Source: Dasypus novemcinctus (Eukaryota; Chordata; Mammalia; Cingulata; Dasypodidae). Taken from it: a stretch of DNA of 64,000 bases. The stretch covers positions 30,193,843 to 30,257,842 of the forward strand of contig NC_080702.1 in assembly GCF_030445035.2 (NCBI RefSeq), written 5' to 3'. Below are positions 44,489 to 56,590 of the stretch, piece by piece (the stretch's first letter is position 1; every line of letters begins with the position of its first letter). Made by a program: the position numbers and the translations under genes. The notes beneath the pieces were generated by a model that ran no database searches, was not told the DNA's origin, and saw only the letters and a program-made list of their open reading frames with translations.

Positions 44489-47350
44489 ATTTTTTTAAAT
44501 TTTATTTTATTTATTCATTTTTAAAAAAACATTACATTCAAAAAAATATGAGGTCCCTATTCACTCCCACTGCCCCCACCCCACCACTCCCCCCACAGTA
44601 ACACTCTCCACCATGATCATGACACATCCATTGCATCTGGTGAGTACATCTCCGGGCATCGCTGCACCCCATGGCCTGTGGTACACACCATAGCCCACAC
44701 TCTCCCACATTCCATGCAGTGGGCCATGGGAGGACATACAACATCCAGCAATTGTCCCTGGAGCACCACCCAGGACAACTCCAAGTCCCGAGAATGCCTC
44801 CACATCTCATCTCTTCCTCCCATTCCCCGCACCCAGCAGCCACCATGGCCACTTTTTCCACACCAATGCCACATTTTCTCGATTATTAACCACAATAGTT
44901 CATGAATAGGATATCATTAAGTCCACTCTGATCCTTACTGTATTCCTCCTTCCTGTGGACCTTGGCTTGGTTGTGTCCATTCCACATCTATGTCAAGAGG
45001 GGGTTTAGATTCCACATGGATATTGGATGTAATCGTCCTGCTTTCAGTTGTAGGCACTCTAGGCTCCATGGTGTGGTGGTTGACATTCTTCAACTCCATG
45101 TTAGCTGAGTGGGGTGAATCCAATAAATCAGAGTGTAGGAGCTGAAGTCTGTTGAGGCTCAGGGCCTAGCTATCCTATTGTCAGTCCAGATTCAAATCCC
45201 CTAGATATATCTTAAGCCCCAGCACCAACTACAATTCCAGTAAAGTAGCATGAAAGGCTTGTGAAAAGAGATCACATCTGAGTCCAGCTCCATCACGCAG
45301 AAACACAAGCTCCAAAGAAGGACCAACTGGCATGGCAGTGAACTCCATCTGCCATGACCATGGAACCCGTGGGTCTCTTTAGCCCGCAAAAGAACCAATA
45401 CCTGGGGTTGTATCTGCTTTATCTGTCTCTGAGACTCTGCTCAGGTGTGCATAAGGACAATCCTTCTGACAACATAAGACTCTTTTTTAGAGACTCATAG
45501 CCATATAAACTCATTCGTCCTTTCCATTTCCCCCTTATTTTAGGTGAAACAGCATTTTAAACTCCTGTTATTATATGTAGACCGGGATATTCTGCTGGTC
45601 CACGTTGAACCTTTAATTTAAGGTCATTTTCTAGTTAAGTCATCAGCTGGTACTTGGTAGTGATCCCTTGGTGCCAGGGAGGCTCATTCCTGGTTGTTAT
45701 GTCCCACGCTGGGGGGAAGGCATTGCATTTACATGCTGAATTTGGCTTCGAGACTGGCCACATTTGAGTAACACAGAGGCTGTCAGGAGGGAACTCATAG
45801 GCACAGTGCTGCTCTAGGCCTTGTTCTTATTTCAGGTGTATAGGCTCACAAGCATAGTCATTAGTATCAGTGGCTCACTGTGGACCCTCATTCCTTCCTG
45901 GTCCTTGCCGTTGCACCTGGGGGACTGCTGCTGCTCCCCTAGGGACCACGACAGAGCCCTCCCCCAGCCAGGAACCCAGTACCCCCCAGCTGTTGTTTTT
46001 AATTGTTTCCACTATGAGTATATTCAAACATTTCCATGCACCTTGGACACATGCCCTGTATAACTCCCTGTCAACCATATGTCCCCTGTCAATAACTTCC
46101 CATACCAGTATTCCTCTGCTGCCATTGTTAAACCACTCTGTGATCCAAAACTTCCTGAAAAGTGAAGCCCAATGTAATGTCAGGTTTCCTTAATAGTAAA
46201 TTGGAATATAGCAATGAGTTTAAAGGTTAGAAATAGAATACATATTGAATTGGAAAAATTCTACATCTTATCTTTTTCTTTTCTTTTTTCCTAATTATTG
46301 AGTTTCTCTTCACAAGAGCCCTAGATCACAGTAATTCATATATACAATATACAGTACTCCCACATATCCATTATAAAACCTTTTCCCTTCCACAGCGATA
46401 ATCTTTTAACTTATTCATATCATATTTACTGAAACTGATGTACAGGTATTGAGACAATAGCTTTCAAACAAGGTAACATTTGTGTTTACATTGTGGGTTA
46501 TACTTTAGATTATACGGTTTTCTAAATTTTTAAGTTATCCTATGTTTTACATTATGGTTTACATTATTAGTCTGTCATCCCTATATGTTTTTGGTGTAAT
46601 ATTACATGTTTTATATCCATCCCTGTGTACTCTTGTGAAACACTTCTATTACCCTTACAGTTAGGTTGGTTCCATCTATTCAATATCTATTTCCCCCTCC
46701 CCTTGGGCCCCACAGTGACAGTCAATCTTCATTTCTTGAGGAACCATGTTCAGGGATACTTGCAACAGTCTTGAGGGCTTGACTTGCTCAACTGCCCTAA
46801 TGCCCTGGGAGCCATCCTTTCTCTGGAGAGATACAGTTCCCTCTATTTGATGGCATTAGTCCTCCCCAGGGTGTGGGTCTACCTTCACTCTCCTTATTTG
46901 GGTCTCTACCCAATGGTATAACCCACTCTGGCAAAATGAGCATTCAGATATTCCCTAGGAGTCTGTCCTGCGTCAGATTATCCCCTTTGAGTATTTTAAA
47001 CAGGTAATTTTCCTAATTATATTTTGAAAAGGTTTTCTCAGCATTATACTCTCAACCAACACCTGACAATTTCCTATGTTTGTGTGTTGCCACACCCTGC
47101 CCCCAATTTCTTGGGCAATATTACCCATCCGCCCATCCCTAGCCCCCCTCAAACCCCCAAAGCCCCACCCAAAGGTAACCCTATGCCCCTATTTTACCCT
47201 TCCTTGTACACATACTTACCTCCAGCTTATCATAGATTTCGCCCATGTAGATGTCATCTTACATCCTTCCTCTACCGCCCAATTTCCTGTAAGCCTATCT
47301 TCCAGTCTCTAGCTCTCTGAGGCAGCTTGCTTATTTCATATCATTGAGGT
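44489..47350 (-). other. Exceptionally long L1 3' UTR
   Basis: About 2.9 kb separates the ORF2 end from the poly-A tail. The tail-proximal ~350 bases are strongly G-rich on the L1 sense strand. This same segment makes up most repeat copies in the window. The Trp/Gly-rich frames found in it recur in every copy and are not genes. Confidence 0.85.
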
Positions 47351-47351
47351 C

Positions 47352-50300
47352 ATGTAGTATTTGTCCTTCAATGCCTGGGATGCTTCACTCAACATAAGGT
47401 TCTCAAGATTCATCCATGTTATCACGTGTGTTTGTAGTGTATGTGTTCTTAAAGCCGAGTAGTATTCCATTGTATGTATATATCACATTTTATTGATCCA
47501 CTCATCTGTTGATGGGCATTTGGGTTGATTCCAACTTTTGGCGATAGTGAACAATGCTGCTATGAACATTGGTGTACATATATCGGTTTGTGTCCCTGCC
47601 TTCAGTTCTGCTGGGTATGTACCCAGCAGTGGAATTGCTGGGTCATATGGCAAATCTAGGGTTACTTTTTTGAGAAACTGCCAAACTGTCCTCCAGAATG
47701 TTGGATCCCTCTGCATTCCCACCAGCAGTGGATGAGTGTTCCCATTTCTTCACATCCTTTCCAGCATTTGTAGTCTTCTGTTTTTTTCATAGCTGCCAAT
47801 CTAATGGGAGTAAGATGTTATCTCATTGTAGTTTTGATTTGCATTTCCCTGATAGCTAGAGATTTGGAACATTTTTTCGTGTGCTTATTAGCTATTTGTA
47901 TTTCTTCTTTGGAGAAGCATCTGTTTAAATCTTTTTCCCATTTTTTAAATAGGTTGTTTATCTTTTTATTTTCAAGATACGGGAGTTCTTTATTTATGCA
48001 AGTTATAAGTCTCTTATCTGATATATGGTTACCAAATATATTCTCCCATTGTGTAGGCTCTCTTTTTACTATCTTGACAAACTCCTTGGAGGTGCAGAAG
48101 GCTTTAATTTTGAGGAAGTCCCATTTATCTATTTGTTCTTTTGCTGCTCGTGCTTTTGGTGTGATGTTCATGAAGCCATTTCCTATTACAAGGTCTTGTA
48201 GATGTTTCCCTACACTGCTTTCCGTGGTCTTTATGGTCTTGGATCTTATATTTAGGTCTTTGATCCATCTTGAGTTGATCTTTGTATAAGATGTGAGATG
48301 GTAATCCACTTTCATTCTTCTCCATATGGATATCCAGTTCTCCAGGCACCATTTGTTGAATAGGCCATTCTCTCCCAGTTGAGAGGGTTTGGTGGCTTAT
48401 CGAATATTATATGGCTATGTATATGAGCTTCTATATCAGAACTTTCAATTTGATTCCATTGGTCTGTGTGTCTCTTCTTATGCCAATACCATTCTGTTTT
48501 CACTACTGTAGCTTTGTAGTATGTTTTGAGGTCAGGTAGTGTGTTTCCTCCAATTTCGTTTTTCTTTTTCAATGTCTTTGGCTATTTGGGGCCTCTTTCC
48601 TTTCCAAATAAATTTCATAGTTAGTTTTTCTAGTTCCTTAAAGAAGGCTGTGTTGATTTTTATTGGGATTGCATTGAATGTGTAGATCAGCTTTGGTAGG
48701 ATAGACATCTTAATAATATTTAGTCTTCCTATCCATGAACAAGGAATAGTCTTCCATTTATTTAGGTCTTCTTTGATTTCCTTGAACGGTCTTGTATAGT
48801 TCTCAGTGTATAAGTTTTTTACATCTTTAGTTAAATTTATTCCTAAATATTTGATTTTTAAATTTACTATTGTGAATGGTATTTGTTTCTTGATTTCCTC
48901 CTGATCTTGCTCATTATTGGTGTACAGAAATGCTACTGATTTTTGCGCATTGATCTTATAACCTGCGACTTTACTAAACTCATTTATGAGTTCTAGAAGC
49001 TTTGTTGTAAACCTCTCAGGGTTTTCTATGTATAGGATCATGTCATCTGCAAATAATGAAATTTTGACTTCTTCCTTTCCAATGTGAATGCCTTTTTTAT
49101 CTGGTTCTTGCGTCAGTGCTCGAGCAAGTACTTCTAAGACAATGTTAAATAGAAGGGGAGACAGTGGGCATCCTTGTCTTGTTCCTGACTTTAGAGGGAA
49201 GGATTTTAGGATTTCTCCATTGTAAACAATGTTGGCTGTGGGTTTTTCATATATACTCTTTATCATGTTAAAAAAATTTCCTCATATTCCGATCTTTTGG
49301 AGTGTTTTTATCAAGAAAGAGTGCTGTATTTTGTCAAATGCTTTTTCTGCATCTATAGATAGAATCATGTGATTTTTTTCCTTCAATCTGTTTATATGGT
49401 GTATTACATTGTTTGATTTTCTTATGTTGAACCATCCTTGCATACCTGGAATGAATCCCACTTGGTTGTGGTGTATAATTCGTTTAATGTGTTGTTGAAT
49501 ACGATTAGCAAGTATTTTGTTAAGTATTTTTGCGTCTAGGTTCATTAGAGAAATTGGTCTCTAATTTTCCTTTCTTGTGGTGTCTTTATTTGGCTTTGGT
49601 ACTAGGGTAATGTTGGCATCATAGGAGTTAGGCAATGTTCCTTCTGTTTTGATTTTTTGGAATAGTTTCAGCAGGATTGGTGTTATTTTTTTCTGGAATG
49701 TTTTGTAGAATTCACCTGTGAAGCCGTCTGGCCCTGGGCTCTTCTTATTTGGGAGTTTTTAAATGACTGATTCTATCTCTTACTTGTGATTGGTTTGTTG
49801 AGATCTTCAATTTCTTCTTTCATCAATATAGGCTGCTTATGTGTTTCTAGGAATTTGTCCATTTCCTCTGAATTGTCGTTTTTGTTGGAATATAGTTTTT
49901 CAAAGTATCCTCTTATGATAGTCTTTATTTCTGTGAGGCCAGTGGTGATATCTCCTTTCTCATTTCTTATTTTGTGTATTTGCATCTTCTCTCTTTTTTC
50001 CTTTGTTAGTCTCACTAAAGGTTTGTCAATTTTATTTATCTTCTCAAAAAACCAGCTCTAGGTCTTGTTTATCTTTTCAAGTGCTTTTTTATTTTCTATT
50101 TCATTTAGTTCTGCCCTTATCTTTGTTATTTCCTTCCTTCTTCTTCCTGTGGGATTACTTTGTTGTTTTTTTCTAATTCCTCCAAATGTGCAGTTAGTTC
50201 TTCAATTTTTGCTCTTTCTTCTTTTTTGATGTATGAATTGATGGCTATAAATTTCCCTCTCAATACTGCTTTTGCTGCATCCCATAAATTTTGGTATGTT

Positions 50301-51127
50301 GTGTTATCATTATCCTTTGTTTCAAGGTAGTCATTGATTTCTTTTGAGATCTCCTCTTTGACCCACTGTTTTTTCTAAGAGTGTGCTGTTTAATTTCCAT
50401 ATCTTGGTGTCAAATCTGGGCCTCTGGTCCTTGCAGATTTCCAGCTTCACTCCACTGTGGTCAGAGATATTATTTTGTATGATTTCGATCTTTCTGAATT
50501 CATTAAGCCTTTCTTTGTGGCCTAGAATATGGTCTATCTTGGAGAATGTGCACTTGAGAAAATTGTATATCCTGCTGTGTTTGGGTGTAATGATCTGTAT
50601 ATGTCTATTAGATCTAGCTCCTCTAATATACTGTTCAAATAATTTGTTTCTTTAGTGATTCTCTTTTGAGATGTTCTGTCCAGAATTGATAGTGATGTAT
50701 TAAAATCCCCCACTATAATTGTAGATGCATCTATTCTTTCACTTAGTTTTTCCAGCATTTGCCTCACGTATTTAGAGGCGCCCTTGTTAGGAGTATAAAT
50801 ATTTATGATTGTTCATTCTTCTTGAGAGATTGTCCCTTTCACTAATATGTAGTATCCTTCTTTGTCTGTCACAATTGTTTCACAATTGTCTGATATTAAT
50901 AAAGCTACTCCTGCCTTTTTTTGGTTATTGTTTGCTTGTAAGATTGTTTTCCAACCATTCACTTTCAGCCTCCATGAATCTCTGGGTCTAAGATGTGTCT
51001 CTTGTAGACAACATATAGATGGGTCATATTTCCTTATCCAATGTCCTAGTCTGAATCTTTTGATAGGTGAGTTTAATCCATTGACATTCAGTGTTATTAC
51101 TTTCAAGGAATTATTTATGTTAGCCAT
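47352..51127 (-). pseudogene. L1 ORF2 (endonuclease-reverse transcriptase), frameshifted
   Basis: The start MANINNSLKVITLNVNGLNS at 51,127 is the endonuclease N-terminus; CCLQETH and GDFNTSLS are endonuclease motifs. The reverse transcriptase has [14 protein letters not shown] and the FADD active-site box (48,532-49,266), and the C-terminal part continues at 47,483-48,315. Frames change at several points (near 50,800, 50,050, 49,270, 48,550 and 48,315), with stops between. The protein would have been ~1,250 residues. Confidence 0.93.
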
Positions 51128-51301
51128 ATTTTGATTGGACTTGTGTTTGTCATATTTTGTTTGTTTGTTTTTTCTTCTCTCTTTGTCTGTTTTGTCGCTC
51201 TTACACTCTCCTTCAACTCTGCCTGTCCTGTTTTTTCCTTTCTTCCTGCAGAACTCCCATTAGAATTTCTTGAAGGGGAGGTTTCTTGTTGGCATACTCT
51301 T

Positions 51302-52170
51302 TCAATTTCTGTTTATCATGAATATTTTGAACTCTCCATCATTTTTGAATGCTAGTTTAGCTGGATAGAGTATTCTTGGTTGGAAAATTTTTTCTTTTAG
51401 TACCTTGACTATATCATACTGCTGCCTTCTTGCCTCCATGGTTTCAGATGAGAAATCAGCACTTAATCTTATGGAGCTTCCCTTGTATGTGATGGCTTTC
51501 TTTTCTCTTGCTGCTTTTAGAATTTTCTCTTTGTCTTGAGTGTTGGATAATTTGACAAGTATATGTCTTGGGGTGGGCCTGTTGGGGTTTATGATGTTTG
51601 GGGTGTGTTGTGCTTCTTGGATATGTACATCTGTCTCTTTCAGTAGATTTGGGAAGTTTTCAGCCATTATTTCCTGCAACACTCCTTCTGATCCCTTTCC
51701 CTTCTCTTCTCCTTCTGGGATGCCTATAATACATATGTTTGTGCGTTTTGCATTGTCCTTCAGGTCCCTAAGTCCTAGCTGGATTTTTTCTATCTTTTTA
51801 TCGATCAATTCTACTATCTGTTTGATTTCCCATGTACTGTCTTCCACATTGTTAATTCTCTGCTCTGCCTCTTCTAATCTGCTGCTATTTCCTGTGAGTG
51901 TATTTTAGATTTCTTGAACTGTGGTGTTCATTCCATCATATCTGTTATCTTTTTGTGTATGTCTGCAATTTTCCCTCCAAGTGTTGTCTTCATATTGTTA
52001 ACCTCTTCCTTTACTTCATTAAATTTGTCTGTGATATATGTTCTGAGATCTTTAATTACTTGTGTGAAGTTCTGCTCCCCTTCGTGGTTTTTAGTTTGTT
52101 CATTGGATTCAGCCATGTTTTCCTGATTACTGGTTTGGTTTGTAGATTTTTGTTGCTGTCTGGTCATCAT
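51302..52170 (-). pseudogene. L1 ORF1 (RNA-binding chaperone), frameshifted
   Basis: The first frame (52,170-51,928) encodes the N-terminal and start of the coiled-coil part, ending MME-stop. The second frame (51,847-51,302), shifted, carries the RRM and C-terminal domain (NICIIGIPEGEE, RPTPRHILVKL, ARRQQYD). One frameshift between ~51,930 and 51,905 separates them. The domain order is normal for L1 ORF1p. Confidence 0.9.
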
Positions 52171-53453
52171 TTTATCTTGATGGGTTTAATCAGTTCCTTA
52201 GCTTCTTTGTCTAGTCTTGGGGATTAATTAGCTGTTGTTTTTGCATAAGTGTTATATCCTCTCTTTGTCACTTTGTTCTTCTTATTCTAATTTCTTATTG
52301 CTGGCTGAGTTCACTTTGAAGGAAAGTATTAGGGCCAGGGAAAGGCAATTGTGTAAGAAAGGAAAATATGTAAAGTAGTATTGGTAATAAATGTTAACAG
52401 AGCAACAGTATGAGATCTGGGAGGATGGATATTAGATTCATGTAAGTTGTGTAGAGTTACAGCAGTAAGTAGAATACCTATAATGAGGTAGTTGACTGAA
52501 TATGGGAGGAATGTGGTCTGAATTAAAAAGCTAGTATTTTCATGAGGAGGGAAAGAGAAAAGAACGGCAATAGTTTCAAGAGTAGATAAAAGACAGAAAA
52601 CAAAACAAAGGTATTAGAAATTAGGAGTTAGACAATTTGGGGATCAAAGAGAGAGGTGGAATATAGGAGAGACAGTAGATGATGGAGGATATCAAGATGT
52701 GGGGGAATGGGGATAGTGTAGGTAGCCAAAATCAATTCACACAGAAATGAGGCAACAGAGGATGAGGAAACCCAGCAAATGTGAGGTGTTCCCTGCAGCA
52801 CCTATTGTATAATTAAGAGAAAATAAAATAAGAAGAAAATGAGGGACAAGAGAAAAGAGAGAAAAAAAAGAGAGAAGAAGGAAAGAAAGAAAAAGGGAGG
52901 GTGGATAAAGAAAAGGGAGGGGAACAAGTAAGGAAAAGAAAAGAAGATATAGAGCACCAACAACAGCAACAACAAAAAACCCCTAAATAAATGAGAAAAA
53001 AAAAAAAAAAGACCTTGGGGGATACAATGGGAGAAAAGACTAGGAAATAATGCAATATTAGCAACCAGGACAATAAAAAGTTAAAAAAAAATAAAATTAA
53101 AATTAAAAAAAGTACAAATGTTGAGGGCTAGGACAATCAAGGACCTCAGATGGGCCTCAGGAAGTGGTGGATTCAGGGCTGGAAAGTCTGTGATATTGCA
53201 GACTCCAGAGGTGTGAGTCTCTGGGGTGTGGGCCACCAGGGTTTAGGGGACACAGACCTGGCAACCTCAAATGCAGTTAACAGGGAGCCTGGTAGCACCA
53301 CAGTGCAACACAGCCTTCAGGGATCCCCACAGCTGGGTGCCAGCCCTATCGGAGAGGTCTCATCCACAAACTCTGACCTATGTGTCGGAAACCCACAATT
53401 CCCCCTTTCACTAGGGTTTCTTTTGTGGCTGTATCACCAATTCGACTTCAGGA

Positions 53454-54060
53454 CACCTCCTGCCCTGCAAGCCCCCAAAGCAGCCAGTTGGGGGCGCCTC
53501 TATATTGCAGCCAATTTAAGGATGCTGCAGATCTGCAGCCAGGCCTAGGGGGCGGGGCTCTAGCTGGAAGCACTGTATCAGTGTCTGAAACTGAAAATCC
53601 CAGCCTCGTAAAAGATTCCCCTAATCAGCTTCCCACCCTGCAATCCCCCGAAATAGCCTCCTGGTGATGTCTCTTCACTGCAAGTGATTTAAGGCTGCTG
53701 CAGCTCAGCAGCTGGCCTTGGGGGCGGGGCTCTAGCCAGAAATGCTATTATTCATGTCAGAAATAAAAAAATTTCCTGCCTCGCAAATAACTCCCTTCTG
53801 TCTCACCAAATCAGTTTGCGAAGGTCTCCTGCCCTGTTAGCCCCGTAATAGCCCGCTCAGGACTTATGAATTCCCCAGTACCGCAGAGCCTCCAGGAATT
53901 GCCACCGCGGTGCCGGTGCCTTGGTTCCACCCACCCCAGGGGGGAGCGTCCTGCGTGCAGCCCCTAACTCCGTGTAAGAGAGCCTCAATTTTATCTTTAA
54001 CACGAATTTTCTCTGTTACCTTCCCACGAAATCGATGTGCAGACACCTCCTGCCCTGCAA
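53454..54060 (-). repeat. Tandem monomer-like units in the L1 5' UTR
   Basis: The phrase 'ctcctgccctgcaagcccc' recurs in related form at 53,454, 53,629, 53,825 and 54,044, at spacings of about 175, 196 and 219 bp. The first two units share 'ctgcagcc...ggggcggggctctagc', with GC boxes at 53,548-53,560 and 53,720-53,730. This resembles the monomer arrays of mouse L1 promoters in layout, not in sequence. Confidence 0.75.
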
Positions 54061-54147
54061 AATGCTGAAACAGACTGGTCCTGAAGAATTTCTAAAGCTG
54101 CCCAGCACTTCTTTGAAGGAGAGACTATTGGTGCACTCACTCAACCA

Positions 54148-54177
54148 CCATCTTGCCCTGCCCTCTCCACCATCTTG
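54148..54177 (-). promoter_or_regulatory. Paired YY1-type motifs at the L1 5' end
   Basis: On the L1 sense strand CAAGATGG occurs at 54,177-54,170 and 54,155-54,148, in two copies of 'gggcaagatggtgg'. They begin 12 bases from the 5' end. In human L1 a CAAGATGGC site near +13 to +21 directs accurate start of transcription. The position here supports a complete 5' end. Confidence 0.72.
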
Positions 54178-54199
54178 CCCCACCCTCTCATTCCAACTT

Positions 54200-54834
54200 T
54201 TGACAATAGTGAGTAGTGCTGCTATGAACATTGGTGTGCATATATCACTTTGTGTCCTTGTTTTCAGTTCTACTGGGTATATACCCAGCCGTGGAATTGC
54301 TGGGTCATATGGCAAACCTATAGCCAGCTTTTTGAGAAACTGCCAAACTGTCCTCCAGAATGGCTGGATCCTTCCGCATTCCCACCAGCAGTGGATGACT
54401 GTTCCCATTCCTCCACATCCTCTCCAACAATTGTAGTCTTCTGATTTTTTGATAGGTGCCAGCTAAGATGGTATCTCATTGTTGTTTGATTTTCATTTCC
54501 CTAATAGCTAGAGATTTGGAGCATTTTTTTCATGTGTCTTTTAGCCATGTGTATATCTTCTTTGGAGAGGTGTCTGTTCAAATCTTTTTCCCATTTTTAA
54601 AATTGGGCTGTTTGCCTTTTTATTTTCAAGATATAAGAGTTCTTTATATGTCCAAGATATAAGTCTCCTATGAGATATATGGTTACCAAATAGTTTCTCT
54701 AATTGTGTAGACTCTCTTTCCACTTTCTTGACAAACTCCTTGGAGGTGCAGAAGGCTTTAATTTTGAGGAACGCCCATGAATCTATTTGTTCTTTTGCTT
54801 CTTGTGCTTTTGGTGTGAAGTTCATGAATCCATT
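54200..54834 (-). repeat. Older 5'-truncated L1, right part (ORF2 C-terminal region)
   Basis: Reverse ORF2 C-terminal sequence continues from the interrupted half at 44,478. Frames contain WECGRIQPFWRTVWQFL and [17 protein letters not shown]. It is cut at 'gaatccatt' next to the target duplication at 54,835. Confidence 0.9.
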
Positions 54835-54844
54835 AGAAGAAAAT

Positions 54845-55070
54845 CTTGACGTCCCGCAAGAAAACATAGAAATCATTCAGAGAGCCTGAGATAATAATGA
54901 CGGAAATCAGTCATGGGTATCCTTCTTCCTCTCTTATTTTTCTTCACCCTTAAAATCAATGCTTTCACCTCTTATAGCACCATTACTAATAGTATTGCTG
55001 CTGCTTCTTTTTTGTCCCTGTCTCTGACAACTTCTTGTCTGATTCATACACTGAATCGTACAGTCAACAA
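54845..55070 (+). pseudogene. env: env transmembrane-subunit remnant
   Basis: A frame near 54,920-55,025 reads a hydrophobic anchor of the form PLIAPLLIVLLLLLFCPCL followed by degraded tail codons, as at the end of class I Env proteins. Stops interrupt both sides. The rest of env is missing. It is followed by ~250 bp of unassigned sequence to the 3' LTR. Confidence 0.65.
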
Positions 55071-55313
55071 CCCAGGAAGATGTAAATGGCATCTTTCTGC
55101 TGCGTGAACAATAATATCAACCCCTGCATGACCTGAAACCACAACCCACTGCACAGGATGGAAGGGAAGTTCATTTCTCTGCCCCTTGACAGAAGGAAGT
55201 AGCCAGATCAAGCCAACGCCCCAAATCACCTCACGCTCCCCTCCTGCCCAGTACCGGGTACCCCAATACCAGGACTCCATAGATATATATCTATATAAAC
55301 AAAGAGTTAGGAA

Positions 55314-55886
55314 TGGTAGAGGCTTGCACTAATTAACAATGTAGCTCAGCTTCCCCTGATATGCACTGGGGAAAGGCTAACCCCTTCCCCCATAAGCCTA
55401 CGTGTCTAAGGGCAGAGAACTTCCCCACAGGTTAAACAAAGACACCACATGGAGATGGGAATAAAGGGAGATAAAGACCTTTGCTACCTGCATATCAAAT
55501 GGAGATAAAGACATTTCCTCCCTGCGTATCAAAAGAACACCCACTCCTTCAGCATTCCAAGAAAACCTAACTCCCTAACCCACTACCCTCTGGCTATACA
55601 AGGGAAAGTTTTCACCTCTAGGGCTCCCTGTTGGTCCCTGCACCTCACTTGGACCCTCAACCCCCTCCCACCAACTAGCATTTCCCCACCTAGGAAAGTT
55701 CTGTATAAATTCAATTCACCCCCTTCCAGGAGGGGGTTGAAGTCTCTTTTCAGACATCCCACCATGCTGGTGGGGGCACTGAAGCCTGTTCTTCAGACCC
55801 CCTCCATTGGGAGAGCTTCTCAATAAATTCTCAGCCTCTGGTCGTATCAGTCTCCCTGTCCCAGTAAGTGCCTTTTTTCTCCAACA
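55314..55886 (+). repeat. 3' LTR of the tRNA-Phe-type ERV
   Basis: It starts tggtagaggcttgcac, has TATA-like 'ctgtataaattcaattc', AATAAA in 'tctcaataaattctcagcc' and ends 'ttttctccaaca'. At 573 bp, it aligns with the 5' LTR minus its L1. A ~50-bp stretch around 55,735-55,795 ('ggttgaagtctcttttcagac') is partly duplicated relative to the 5' LTR. Confidence 0.92.
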
Positions 55887-56590
55887 GTCTTGTTTATTTT
55901 TGTTATACCTTTTTCTGTATTTCACGTGGGGATTTCCTGGCTATTGTCTTTGGAATGACAGAACAAATTGACCCTAGGACAGGAATGGCCTTTATTTGCA
56001 TTACGTTCCCTCAGGAGCCGGGAGTGCCTTTGGGGTAAAAAAACCTTAAATAACCCTGTGGTTTTGAGCTGGGTGAGCCAGAATTTTAGGGTTTTTCTGT
56101 TAGTATCTTGGAGAAGTCACTTTCCCACACTTGGGGATTCTCACACACCTCCCAGCAGCAAGCACACACCAGGAGAGAGTGATATATTATTTGGTTATTT
56201 GGGGCAATAAAGATTAATTGCAGGGTTTGGGAGACAAATCTTTTGAGACCTCCCATCCTTCAGCAAATATTTATCAAGCCAAATATTAGTAAGTGATCGG
56301 ATCGGTGCTAACTTCTGGGAATATAGCAGTGAACTAAACTGACACCATGTTTCCTATACATGTAGAACTTAGAGTGTAATGAGGATGGCAGACAATTAAG
56401 GAAGTGTAGAGAGCTGAGTGTCTTGTAGTCATTCTTGGCAAAGGGTGCTTTCAAAGCAGAAATAAACAAAAGCCATTACTGAATTATCCCAGAACACAAA
56501 GAGTGGATTCAACTCCTAATGCACAGAAAAATGAGTCAAGTCATTTCTCCCTTGTGCTTAAATTGGAAGCATCCTCTAAAGGTTTCCCTT
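55887..56590. other. Unassigned flank right of the provirus
   Basis: Non-coding sequence with no repeat or exon that I recognise. It would be the distal upstream region of the ADGRE gene before the retrovirus inserted. Confidence 0.4.

Larger units (their letters stand above)
44489..54189 (-). mobile_element. Full-length L1 retrotransposon (~9.7 kb), nested in the older L1
   Basis: It is bounded by the perfect 10-bp duplication attccaactt at 44,479-44,488 and 54,190-54,199; the outer L1 continues without loss on both sides. Order on the minus strand: 5' UTR with YY1-type motifs and tandem units, ORF1, ORF2, a ~2.9-kb G-rich 3' UTR, poly-A. Both ORFs are broken, so it is full length but not autonomous. 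The length exceeds the usual 6-7 kb of mammalian L1 because of the long UTRs. Confidence 0.93.

Noticed and set aside
44538-44905. Trp/Gly-rich and His/Ser-rich ORFs repeated across the window
   Set aside because: They are the two strands of the L1 3' UTR end, found in every L1 copy, outside the L1 coding region.
47804-48289. 161-codon plus-strand ORF with hydrophobic runs
   Set aside because: It is antisense to the L1 ORF2 C-terminal region, whose minus-strand reading is clearly the real one.
37620-55892. Clear target-site duplication of the tRNA-Phe-type provirus
   Set aside because: Flanks are cgtc before the 5' LTR and gtct after the 3' LTR; they share only gtc in shifted register, so I do not claim a duplication.
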